From the NCBI GenBank assembly GCA_945913015.1, contig CAMECH010000009.1:1-64000 (forward strand): a DNA stretch of 64,000 bases. Reading direction: 5' to 3'. The notes below the pieces were generated by a model, which had not been told where the DNA came from, searched no databases, and saw nothing but the letters and a program-made list of their open reading frames with translations. Origin of the DNA: an uncultured Bacteroides sp. (lineage in GTDB: Bacteria > Bacillota > Clostridia > Lachnospirales > Lachnospiraceae). A program made the translations under genes and the position numbers. Shown piece by piece: positions 25,616-33,027 of the stretch. Each line of letters opens with the position of its first letter. Position 1 is the first letter of the stretch.

Positions 25616-26683
25616 CTATCCTTTCATCTGCTTAAATACCCAGCGTCTCTGTATCTGGAAACTGATAAGAAACAAAACTGTATCTATAACCGCTTTTGCA
25701 ACTACCGTGAGCACCCCTCCGAGAGAGAGTCTGTATGTAACCGTCCATACCAGTCCATACGATACAAGCATCTGTATTACACACAGGATATAGTACCTTA
25801 CGATTGAGGTGCCGATATTTCCTTTATCTTTAAACACCGCCTGTCTGTTAAATGAATAATTGAACAGAGACGATATCACTCTCGCAATAACTGTTGCTAT
25901 AAATACTGCATTCTTAGGTGCCACTATCTTAACAAGAAGCCACCTCAGTACGGCAAACACTCCCAGATCAATCCCCGATGAAGCAAGTGAGCTCGCCATA
26001 AACTTAAATATTACTCCATATATTTTAATTGAATCTCTGAACGGGTGGAAATGTGTTGAGGCATTCTCCTCTATGTATACTGTCTCTATTGTTACTTCTT
26101 CATAACCTATGTTCATCTTTCCCATTTCGAGAAGCATATTGGTCTCATATTCAAAGCGTTCGCCGCTTATATCCGCAAATGCTTTAAGATATCCGGCAGG
26201 AATAGCCCTGAGCCCGGTCTGCGTATCCCTTATGTTGATTCCGCACACGGCCTTAAAAACAAAGCTTGTCATGTTATTACCGAATCTGCTCTTAAACGGT
26301 ACATTATCGCCCGAAAAATCTCTTGAGCCGAGAATAACCTTGTCACCGCGCTCTAACATAACCTGCACGCAGTGCATAATATCCGAAGCCTGATGCTGTC
26401 CGTCTCCGTCAACCGTAACTACGCCGTCAATGTCTTTTCTTTCATTAATGCAGAAGTTAAATGCTGTCTTTAACGCACGTCCCTTGCCACAGTTCACCTC
26501 ATGATTAATAAGTGTGCACTGTTCATACTCCCTGACCTTATTAAAAGGCTCCATGTGATTAGCATCGCTTCCATCATTAACCAGTATGATATCTTCAAAA
26601 CCATATTCAATTAGCGAATCCACTACTTTAACCAGTTTTTCATCCGGATTGAGTGATGGAATGATAACAGCTACATTTTTCAT
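25616..26683 (-). CDS. GT2 glycosyltransferase fused to a GtrA-like membrane domain
   Basis: This 355-residue protein has an N-terminal GT-A domain of the dolichyl-phosphate mannose synthase type (VAVIIPSLNPDEKLV, DIILVNDGSD, VVTVDGDGQHQASD) up to about 215. The C-terminal part (230-350) has four hydrophobic helices with the GtrA pattern (FAVLRWLLVKIV, NYSFNRQAVF, QRRWVF). Such fusions make polyprenyl-phosphate sugars and move them to the outer face. First gene of the four-gene glycan operon. The start was moved seven codons inward to MKNVAVIIP, with GAGG 5 nt upstream. Substrate unknown. Confidence 0.88.
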   Translation of the reverse strand: MKNVAVIIPSLNPDEKLVKVVDSLIEYGFEDIILVNDGSDANHMEPFNKVREYEQCTLINHEVNCGKGRALKTAFNFCINERKDIDGVVTVDGDGQHQASDIMHCVQVMLERGDKVILGSRDFSGDNVPFKSRFGNNMTSFVFKAVCGINIRDTQTGLRAIPAGYLKAFADISGERFEYETNMLLEMGKMNIGYEEVTIETVYIEENASTHFHPFRDSIKIYGVIFKFMASSLASSGIDLGVFAVLRWLLVKIVAPKNAVFIATVIARVISSLFNYSFNRQAVFKDKGNIGTSIVRYYILCVIQMLVSYGLVWTVTYRLSLGGVLTVVAKAVIDTVLFLISFQIQRRWVFKQMKG

Positions 26684-26728
26684 TTCTGCCTCTTTCTCTA
26701 ACATTAAAGTATATAGTTAGTGCCATTT

Positions 26729-26742
26729 TATTGTATAACAAA
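26729..26742. repeat. 14-bp direct repeat TATTGTATAACAAA, copy 1
   Basis: TATTGTATAACAAA here and at 26815-26828 are identical and 86 bp apart, in the divergent region between the glycan operon and the Cys-rich gene. The core TTGT-ATA-ACAA is an imperfect palindrome, so a shared operator or paired promoter elements are possible. Confidence 0.4.
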
Positions 26743-26814
26743 GCCCATATTTTTGCAACTTCTAAAATATTCATATAACAATGTAACACTGACAGGCCCT
26801 CCCCCATAATAATG

Positions 26815-26828
26815 TATTGTATAACAAA
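26815..26828. repeat. 14-bp direct repeat TATTGTATAACAAA, copy 2
   Basis: Identical to copy 1 at 26729. It lies directly upstream of the SD hairpin of the Cys-rich gene and includes a possible -10 (TATAAC). Confidence 0.4.
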
Positions 26829-26829
26829 T

Positions 26830-26844
26830 AATCCTCGGAGGATT
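26830..26844 (+). promoter_or_regulatory. SD-sequestering mini-hairpin before the Cys-rich gene
   Basis: AATCCTCGGAGGATT is a near-perfect self-complementary element (AATCCT, loop CGG, AGGATT) that contains the GGAGG SD, 7 nt before the ATG at 26849. It could reduce or regulate translation initiation. Confidence 0.45.
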
Positions 26845-26848
26845 CAAA

Positions 26849-27106
26849 ATGAGTGATTTAGCAGCAACAAATTGCGGATGTAACAGCTGCGGATGCGGCA
26901 ACAACTGTGGCGGATGGGGCAATAATTCATGCATCTGGATTATTCTTATCCTTCTCTTCTGCGGCGGCGGATGCGGATCAGGTTTCTTCGGAAACAACGG
27001 ATGCGGATGTGACGATGGCTGCGGCAGTTCAAGAAGCGGATGTGGATTCGGATGCGATAACTCATGCATCTGGATTATCCTTATTCTTCTCTTCTGCTGC
27101 AACTAA
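26849..27106 (+). CDS. Cys/Gly-rich small membrane protein with duplicated hydrophobic segment
   Basis: This 85-residue protein is built from two similar halves. Each half has a CG-rich stretch (NCGCNSCGCGNNCGGWG, and SGCGFGCDN with the preceding residues) and then SCIWIILILLFC, which occurs twice almost identically, near 26-37 and 71-82. About 19 Cys and 23 Gly residues. The hydrophobic segments suggest membrane insertion; the Cys clusters suggest metal binding or disulfide packing. Similar proteins in Lachnospiraceae are annotated as chorion-class high-cysteine proteins, with no known function. On the plus strand, divergent from the glycan operon, with a strong SD and its own terminator. 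Confidence 0.72.
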   Translation: MSDLAATNCGCNSCGCGNNCGGWGNNSCIWIILILLFCGGGCGSGFFGNNGCGCDDGCGSSRSGCGFGCDNSCIWIILILLFCCN

Positions 27107-27116
27107 TCAGCAACAG

Positions 27117-27159
27117 GCGGTGCATTGGCCTTGTGCCAATGCGCCGCAATTTTAATTTT
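27117..27159 (+). terminator. Terminator after the Cys-rich gene
   Basis: GCGGTGCATTGGC, a 5-nt loop and GCCAATGCGCCGC form a 13-bp stem with one G-T pair, followed by AATTTTAATTTT. It starts 10 bp after the stop and also faces the small minus-strand gene that ends at 27159. Confidence 0.8.
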
Positions 27160-27320
27160 CAAAAGAATACACTTACTTTTTCTTCCCCTTCATCTTCTTC
27201 AGGTATCATCTGAGTTTCTATTTTCCAGCTGCATTTTTCCTTTTTTACATCAGGCATTTTTGTACAGTCTGCATCAATCTCATACACTGCATTTCCGTCA
27301 ATAACATAATTTTCATTCAT
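27159..27320 (-). CDS. Small hypothetical acidic protein
   Basis: This 53-residue protein starts at MNENYVIDGNAVYEIDADC, after GGAGACCTGACC, an SD at good distance; the track's Met eight codons earlier lacks one. The acidic C-terminal half (PEEDEGEEK) follows a KKEKCSWKIE stretch. No domain recognised. Its start resembles small conserved Lachnospiraceae proteins beginning with a YxxxGNAxYEID pattern, by memory only. Convergent with the Cys-rich gene. A real gene is likely but not certain. Confidence 0.5.
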   Translation of the reverse strand: MNENYVIDGNAVYEIDADCTKMPDVKKEKCSWKIETQMIPEEDEGEEKVSVFF

Positions 27321-27433
27321 GGTCAGGTCTCCGTCTCCATACACTTTCTTACTATACCTATTTTATGCAGATGTTCTATGTTTGGGATTATATGAATATA
27401 TTTCATACAAGCAGGCATGTTTGGAGAAAATAA

Positions 27434-28057
27434 ATGAATTGTGATGCACCAATTCCAATGACTGAATTTGACATGGTGACACTGGATGATTCAACCCAGA
27501 TGATGAAGGCACTCATACCTTATCTTGATTTTTCAATACAAAAAAACATGGCAGTCATGGTACGTATTAAAGAATTGACAGACACTATAAGATGTTACAG
27601 CGAAGGCCGCATTTTCCCGGACAGGTCAGGTGCCGGCAGCGAAGAAATCATTGCCGCACTTGGGCGCTACTGTCCCCCGGATATCAGAAACAGCCTTAAC
27701 ATGATGACACAGATGATGCAGTTTTCCAACGCCATGAATATGTATAAGGACATGGAACAAAGTCCCGAATTTACGAATATAATGAATATGATGAACGAGA
27801 TAAACAGCCACCCCGCAAATGAAGCCTCCGGTTCAGACAATATCATGGGCGATTCCGGCAATCCGGTTAATTCCGATAATTCAGTTAATTCCGGCAATCC
27901 GGTTAATTCCTCGCCTGAAGTATTATTAGAGGGAATGATGAACTCTGAACAGATGGAAATGTATAACAGCTACCTTCAGGAAATTGATAACATTTTTTCC
28001 GAAAATATCGACAATCCCGAAGCAGAACACCAAAATGGCTTAAGCCAATCAGATTAA
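27434..28057 (+). CDS. Methionine-rich hypothetical protein, first of a pair
   Basis: This 207-residue soluble protein is of unknown function. The N-terminal half is helical and Met-rich (PMTEFDMVTLDDSTQMMKALIPYL, in part; SLNMMTQMMQFSNAMNMYKDM near 87-107 as its extent). A low-complexity linker contains repeats of NPVNSDNSVNSGNPVNS near 145-160. The C-terminal helix resumes with NSEQMEMYNSYLQEID. The SD is GGAGAAAATAA. The next gene, 55 bp downstream, encodes a shorter protein with similar composition, so they look like a two-gene unit. No signal peptide, no membrane segment. Confidence 0.62.
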   Translation: MNCDAPIPMTEFDMVTLDDSTQMMKALIPYLDFSIQKNMAVMVRIKELTDTIRCYSEGRIFPDRSGAGSEEIIAALGRYCPPDIRNSLNMMTQMMQFSNAMNMYKDMEQSPEFTNIMNMMNEINSHPANEASGSDNIMGDSGNPVNSDNSVNSGNPVNSSPEVLLEGMMNSEQMEMYNSYLQEIDNIFSENIDNPEAEHQNGLSQSD

Positions 28058-28112
28058 TCATCTTAATTGAACAAATTAAATTAATTGCGCACAGCGCGGA
28101 ATGGAGAATAAC

Positions 28113-28373
28113 ATGGAAAACATCCCGAATATTGACCCTAAAAAAATGGCTCTTATTAACGAATTTAAAAAAATGGCTGCCGGAAAAAGCAGTTCGGAAA
28201 TGCTGCCGCTTCTGCTTGCAATATCGCGTAAATCCCAGTCGATGGGACTGAACTTTACAAGCGAAGAGACCAGAATCATCATTGATTCCATGATGTCTGA
28301 AGCCTCTCCTGCACAAAAGCAGCAGATTAACATGATGTTAAGCCTTATGAATCAATCGCATCCAAATAAATAG
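28113..28373 (+). CDS. Methionine-rich small hypothetical protein, second of a pair
   Basis: This 86-residue protein is probably all helical (DPKKMALINEFKKMAAG, SSSEMLPLLLAISRKSQSMG and TSEETRIIIDSMMSE as helices). The ORF track starts four codons earlier (MENNM); the second Met is favoured because GGAG in AATGGAGAATAAC is its SD. Function unknown. Its last 36 bp overlap the 3' end of the convergent DUF1294 gene, which is unusual in this well-spaced region. Composition similar to the upstream gene suggests joint function. Confidence 0.6.
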   Translation: MENIPNIDPKKMALINEFKKMAAGKSSSEMLPLLLAISRKSQSMGLNFTSEETRIIIDSMMSEASPAQKQQINMMLSLMNQSHPNK

Positions 28374-28622
28374 TACCGCAAAAAGCTGTACAATAAATAT
28401 CACCGGAATAGCGATTCTGAATTTCAAATGAAGCGTCTTGTGATGAAATATTTTCATACCGGCATACGCACCTATCGAGCCTCCCAGTACGGCAAGCCCG
28501 ATAAGCGTTGTTTCCGGTATACGCCATTCATGTTTTACAGCTTTTCGCTTGTCCAAACCATATGCTGCAAAAGCAGCAACATTAATCATTACAAGCCACG
28601 CACCTGCAATGTAATATATCAT
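28338..28622 (-). CDS. DUF1294 small membrane protein
   Basis: This 94-residue protein has three hydrophobic stretches: IIAGAWLVMINVAAFAAYGLD-like (about 3-23), LIGLAVLGGSIGAYAGM (about 40-58) and a C-terminal IPVIFIVQLFAVLFIW. The motif AYGLDKRKAVKHEWRIPE, then GGSIGAYAGMKIFHHKT and RF-type ending define DUF1294. Function unknown. It overlaps the upstream Phd-like gene by 4 bp (ATGA), so the pair is coupled. Its 3' end overlaps the convergent small gene by 36 bp. Confidence 0.82.
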   Translation of the reverse strand: MIYYIAGAWLVMINVAAFAAYGLDKRKAVKHEWRIPETTLIGLAVLGGSIGAYAGMKIFHHKTLHLKFRIAIPVIFIVQLFAVLFIWMRLIHKA

Positions 28623-28864
28623 TTTCTGATTCCCTTGCCTGAATTCTCAATGCGATTCTTATATGCTTCAAGCCTTGCTATTTTCTCCTGCATTTCCCTG
28701 TACGCATCAACTGAAATCACAACTGCTGTAGGCTGGTTATTCTTCATAACGATATATTCACTGTTATTATTGTGTACATCATTAAAAATTTTTCCTGCCT
28801 TACCCTGACTGAAATCTGATATCGGCACGAGCTTTTCCGTAAGTTCAAGTATTGATATATTCAT
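28619..28864 (-). CDS. Phd/YefM-family antitoxin, without adjacent toxin
   Basis: This 81-residue protein starts at MNISILELTEKLVPISDFSQGKAG, the DNA-binding N-terminal domain of Phd/YefM, and continues with EYIVMKNNQPTAVVISVDAY, typical of the family. The C-terminal helix (EMQEKIARLEAYKNRIENS) would bind a toxin. The partner gene position is taken by DUF1294, not by RelE/ParE/Doc. It may be a solitary regulator or may neutralise a toxin elsewhere. It lies about 70 bp upstream of the leuS 3' end side and is transcribed in the same direction. Confidence 0.8.
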   Translation of the reverse strand: MNISILELTEKLVPISDFSQGKAGKIFNDVHNNNSEYIVMKNNQPTAVVISVDAYREMQEKIARLEAYKNRIENSGKGIRK

Positions 28865-28903
28865 TGTTCCTCCATTCTGTATAAAACAGCCATTGCATTT
28901 AAA

Positions 28904-31351
28904 TTACTTTGCAACAATATTAACAATCTTTCCCGGAACATATATTTCCTTGATAATTGAGCCTGTAAGCTTGTCGGCAAGTGCTTCCTTGCCTGCTGCA
29001 ACAGCATCTTCTTTGGAAATATCTGCTGCCACCTTTATAACTGACTTTGTCTTGCCGTTGAGCTGGACTGCAATTTCAATCTCATTGTCCTGCATTGAAG
29101 CCTCGTCATAATCAGGCCACTTGTTGTTTTCAAATACACTTGTATCATGTCCGAGTACTTCCCAGAGTTCTTCTGCAACATGTGGTGCAAACGGAGCAAG
29201 AAGTGTAATCATATTTTCCATGGTTACCTGATCGATTCCGCCCTGCTTCTTGGCAAGTTCAATAAATTTGTTATTGTATTCCATAAAACCGCTTATTACA
29301 GTATTAAGGCTGAAGTTTTCAAGACGTTCTGTAATATCGTGTACCATTCTGTGGCGGAGCTTTACACATTCTTCAGTCTCAGGCACATTCTTTCCTGCGC
29401 TCTCATGGACAAGATTCCAGAAACGTGTGATAAATCTGCGCACACCATCAATACCGCGGTCATCCCACTCGGCATCTGTTTCAGGCGGGCCTACAAACAG
29501 TTCATACATTCTGAGTGAATCGCATCCATAATCATTAACGAGTGTGTCAGGAGATACCACATTACCCATTGACTTACTCATCTTCATTGCCTTCGTGCCG
29601 TATTTCTCAACATCATCCGGCTTCTTGCAAATCATGCCCTGATTGAAGAGCTTCTTAAACGGCTCATCAAAATCAATAACCCCGATATCATGAAGGAATT
29701 TTGTATAAAATCTTGAGTAAAGCAGGTGAAGTACAGCATGCTCAACTCCACCGATATACATATCAACGGGAAGATACTTATCAGCCTTCTCGCGGCTTAC
29801 AAGCTCCTCGCTGTTCTTGTTGTCAACATATCTTAAGAAATACCATGAAGACCCTGCCCACTGAGGCATGGTATTAGTCTCTCTCTTAGCAGGCTTTCCA
29901 CAGCAAGGACATGTGGTGTTAACCCACTCATCAATTGCTGCAAGCGGTGATTCACCGGTTCCGGTCGGCTCATATTTCTCAACTTCAGGAAGCAGCAGTG
30001 GAAGCTGGTCTTCCGGAACAGGTACACAGCCGCAGTCCGGACAGTGAATAATCGGAATAGGCTCTCCCCAGTATCTCTGTCTTGAGAATACCCAGTCACG
30101 AAGCTTGTAGTTGGTAGTCTTCTTACCAAAGCCCATTTTCTCAATCATTTCAGGAGCTTCTTTCTTAAGCACGGATGACTCCATTCCGTTCCATTCTCCT
30201 GAATTAATCATTGTTCCTGAGGCCTCTGTATATGCCTCTGTCATATTTTCAATCTCCTTGCCATCCTTAGCGATAACCTGAATGATAGGAAGATTAAATT
30301 TCTTGGCAAACTCGAAGTCTCTGTCATCATGTGCCGGAACGCACATGATTGCTCCTGTACCATAATCGGCAAGTACATAATCAGACAGCCAGATAGGCAC
30401 CTTAGCACCATTCAGCGGATTAATTGCATAACTTCCGGTAAATACGCCTGTCTTTTCCTTATCCTGCATTCTGTCGATATTAGAACGTGTTGAAGCCCTG
30501 TAAATGTAGTCCTCAACATCCTTTCTTGTCTCATCGGTTGCAAGCTCTTTCGCCATTTCATGCTCAGGTGCAAGAACCATAAAAGTTGCACCGTAAAGGG
30601 TATCCGGACGTGTTGTATAAACTGTAATCTTCTTATCTGTGCCCTCAACCTTAAAGTCTACCTCTGCACCATACGAACGTCCAATCCAGTCCGTCTGCAT
30701 CTTCTTAACTTTCTCCGGCCAGTCAAGCTTGTCAAGGTCATCAAGCAGCCTGTCTGCATAAGCTGTAATCTTAAGCATCCACTGCTTCAGATTCTTCTTT
30801 GTAACTTCTGAATGACATCTTTCACAGCAGCCATTTACAACCTCTTCGTTAGCAAGGCCTGTCTTACATGACGGACACCAGTTAATCGGCATTTCCTTCT
30901 CATATGCAAGTCCTGCTTTAAACATTTTTACAAAAATCCACTGTGTCCACTTATAGAACTCAGGGTCAGTTGTATTGACCTCCATATCCCAGTCGTAAAC
31001 AGCAGAAATTTCCTTAATCTGTCTCTTAATATTAGCTACATTATCAGCTGTTGAAATCTTAGGATGTACACCTGTTTTGATTGCGTAATTCTCAGCAGGA
31101 AGACCAAATGCATCCCATCCCATAGGGTGGATTACATAATAGCCGTGAAGCATCTTGTAACGGCTCCATACATCACTGATAACATATCCTCTCCAATGTC
31201 CTACATGCAGACCGCTTCCTGACGGATACGGAAACATGTCAAGGCAATAATACTTTGGCTTCTTGCCATCGTTGACGTTGATTGGCTTTGCCTGCCAATT
31301 GCCACGCCATTTCTTCTCAACTTCTTTATGGTTATAACGTACTTCTGCCAT
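28904..31351 (-). CDS. leuS: Leucyl-tRNA synthetase
   Basis: This 815-residue class I enzyme charges tRNA-Leu. The HIGH-type motif is PYPSGSGLHVGHWRGY (near 41-56). The editing (CP1) domain includes TTRPDTLYGATFMVLAPEH and GTGAIMCVPAHDDRD. KMSKS is present as AMKMSKSMGNVVSPD (near 575). A zinc-type cluster CPSCKTGLANEEVVNGCCERC lies near 160 (extent). The C-terminal domain ends VPGKIVNIVAK. Length and order match bacterial LeuRS. The SD is AGGAGG. Upstream sequence is too short for a T-box leader and lacks the GGGTGGNACCGCG motif. Confidence 0.96.
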   Translation of the reverse strand: MAEVRYNHKEVEKKWRGNWQAKPINVNDGKKPKYYCLDMFPYPSGSGLHVGHWRGYVISDVWSRYKMLHGYYVIHPMGWDAFGLPAENYAIKTGVHPKISTADNVANIKRQIKEISAVYDWDMEVNTTDPEFYKWTQWIFVKMFKAGLAYEKEMPINWCPSCKTGLANEEVVNGCCERCHSEVTKKNLKQWMLKITAYADRLLDDLDKLDWPEKVKKMQTDWIGRSYGAEVDFKVEGTDKKITVYTTRPDTLYGATFMVLAPEHEMAKELATDETRKDVEDYIYRASTRSNIDRMQDKEKTGVFTGSYAINPLNGAKVPIWLSDYVLADYGTGAIMCVPAHDDRDFEFAKKFNLPIIQVIAKDGKEIENMTEAYTEASGTMINSGEWNGMESSVLKKEAPEMIEKMGFGKKTTNYKLRDWVFSRQRYWGEPIPIIHCPDCGCVPVPEDQLPLLLPEVEKYEPTGTGESPLAAIDEWVNTTCPCCGKPAKRETNTMPQWAGSSWYFLRYVDNKNSEELVSREKADKYLPVDMYIGGVEHAVLHLLYSRFYTKFLHDIGVIDFDEPFKKLFNQGMICKKPDDVEKYGTKAMKMSKSMGNVVSPDTLVNDYGCDSLRMYELFVGPPETDAEWDDRGIDGVRRFITRFWNLVHESAGKNVPETEECVKLRHRMVHDITERLENFSLNTVISGFMEYNNKFIELAKKQGGIDQVTMENMITLLAPFAPHVAEELWEVLGHDTSVFENNKWPDYDEASMQDNEIEIAVQLNGKTKSVIKVAADISKEDAVAAGKEALADKLTGSIIKEIYVPGKIVNIVAK

Positions 31352-31452
31352 AACACTCCTCCTATATTCTGGCTGTTTCCAGCTAAAAATCGCATTGGGC
31401 GCAATATGCCCCTATATCTGTAAACACATAGAATTATTTTAACATATGGCTT

Positions 31453-32808
31453 TCATAAGTCAAGAAAATATTCCTGCGTAATTTTTCTTACCTGAGGTGC
31501 GAGCATCAAAAGTGCAATCAGATTGGGGACAGCCATCATTGCGTTGGAGAAGTCGGCAAATTTCCACACATGCTCGATGTTGATTACCGCCCCTGCATAA
31601 ACGAACGCTACATACAGTATTTTATATGGAAGTATCATGGCATTTCCAAACAGAAACTCCACACATTTTTCGCCGTAATAATACCACGCCGGAATCGTTT
31701 CAAATGCAAAAAGAATCAGCCCCAGCATTACAACATATCCGCCGATTCCAAAGGGAATGACCGAGTCAAATGCAGCAGCAACCGTGTCCATGCCGGCGTT
31801 TTCTTTCCACGCGCCTGTCACAAGCATCACAAGTGCAGTAAGTGTGCACATCACAACTGTGTCAACAAACACCTCAAAAGCTCCAAGAAGCCCCTGCTGT
31901 GCAGGATATTTCACATTACCCGCAGCATGTGCAATAGGTGCGCTTCCAAGCCCTGCTTCATTCGTGAAGACACCGCGGGACAATCCGAGCCTGCACGCCT
32001 GCATTGCAGTTGCCCCCGCAAAGCCTCCCATCGCTGCGCTTCCTTTGAACGCATCATGTATAATTGTCAAAAATGCCTGTGGAATTTCTTTAAAATTGGC
32101 CGCAATTACAATAAATGCAGTAAAAATATATAATCCTGCCATAGCCGGCACAAGCACCTGCGCCATATTTGAAATGCGTCTGATACCGCCAATCAGTACA
32201 AGTGCCGAAAGCACACTCACAACAACCGCCGTAACCCCCTCATTGATTCCAAATGCCGCTTTTGCGCTCTGTGCAAGAGAATTTGACTGTACGCTGCTCC
32301 CGATTCCGAAAGAACTTATTATTGCGGCAATGCAAAACCAGACAGCCATCCACCTTTTATTCAGTCCTTTCTGCATATAATACATGGGGCCGCCTGTATT
32401 CCCTGACTTTTTCTTTTCCCTGTATTTTACCGCCAGTGCGACCTCACTGTATTTGATTACCATTCCGAAAAGTGCCGCAGCCCACATCCAGAATATACTT
32501 CCCGGGCCGCCTATTGATACTGCAAGTGCAACTCCCACTATATTTCCTGTTCCAAGCGTGCCTGCAAGTGCAGTTGCCACCGCCTGAAACGGAGTAATTC
32601 CTTCTTTCTGCCCCTGCTCTTTTGTTTTGCCTTCATCAGAAACCAGAAGCTTTTTTATATTTCGCATCACAAAAACCGGATGCAAAAAAAGTCTGCCGCC
32701 TGTTGCCGGAATCAGGCATGCACCTGTTCCAAACATCATAACAAGCATCGGAATTCCCCAAAGAATATTTTCATTGATGTAATCAATAACTTCTACAATT
32801 GTCTGCAT
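31453..32808 (-). CDS. Sodium:alanine symporter (AgcS family)
   Basis: This 451-residue transporter has about 11 hydrophobic helices. Family motifs: ATALAGTLGTGNIVGVALA (near 85-103) for the substrate/Na+ site, FWMWAAALFGMVIKYSEV, GGPMYYMQKGL and FTNEAGLGSAPIAHAA. It imports alanine or glycine with Na+ (or H+). The SD is GCGGGAAA. It lies alone between leuS and purL and is preceded by a bidirectional terminator. No metabolic partner gene is nearby. Confidence 0.92.
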   Translation of the reverse strand: MQTIVEVIDYINENILWGIPMLVMMFGTGACLIPATGGRLFLHPVFVMRNIKKLLVSDEGKTKEQGQKEGITPFQAVATALAGTLGTGNIVGVALAVSIGGPGSIFWMWAAALFGMVIKYSEVALAVKYREKKKSGNTGGPMYYMQKGLNKRWMAVWFCIAAIISSFGIGSSVQSNSLAQSAKAAFGINEGVTAVVVSVLSALVLIGGIRRISNMAQVLVPAMAGLYIFTAFIVIAANFKEIPQAFLTIIHDAFKGSAAMGGFAGATAMQACRLGLSRGVFTNEAGLGSAPIAHAAGNVKYPAQQGLLGAFEVFVDTVVMCTLTALVMLVTGAWKENAGMDTVAAAFDSVIPFGIGGYVVMLGLILFAFETIPAWYYYGEKCVEFLFGNAMILPYKILYVAFVYAGAVINIEHVWKFADFSNAMMAVPNLIALLMLAPQVRKITQEYFLDL

Positions 32809-32913
32809 GGAATTTCCCGCATTAAGAATGCACAGTTAATTAATTGTATGCCCCATCCGCACGTAAAATTCTATTCTGTATTTCAAAGTTATTAATTACT
32901 ATTCTTAAATACC

Positions 32914-32955
32914 AAAAGACCCCACAGGCAGTATATTCCGCCTATGAGGTCTTTT
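32914..32955. terminator. Bidirectional terminator between purL and the AgcS gene
   Basis: AAAAGACCTCATAGGCGG pairs with GCCTGTGGGGTCTTTT around an 8-nt loop. The A-run and U-run on both sides let it work for either strand. It lies about 75 bp past the purL stop. Confidence 0.78.
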
Positions 32956-33027
32956 AACATCTGTATTCTATTACAGTTACATGCCTGCATAAAATGCACT
33001 GCCGTCCAAACTGACAGACTGCATTTA

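Noticed and set aside
26728-27102. Minus-strand ORF of 124 residues rich in His and Pro
   Set aside because: It is the mirror of the Cys/Gly-rich gene; its composition follows from that, and it lacks an SD.
26849-27106. Bacteriocin or lanthipeptide precursor
   Set aside because: There is no leader peptide, modification enzyme or transporter nearby, and the hydrophobic segments suggest a membrane protein.
31352-31452. Possible T-box leader before leuS
   Set aside because: Only about 100 bp are available, and no GGGTGGNACCGCG-type antiterminator motif or terminator-antiterminator pair is present.
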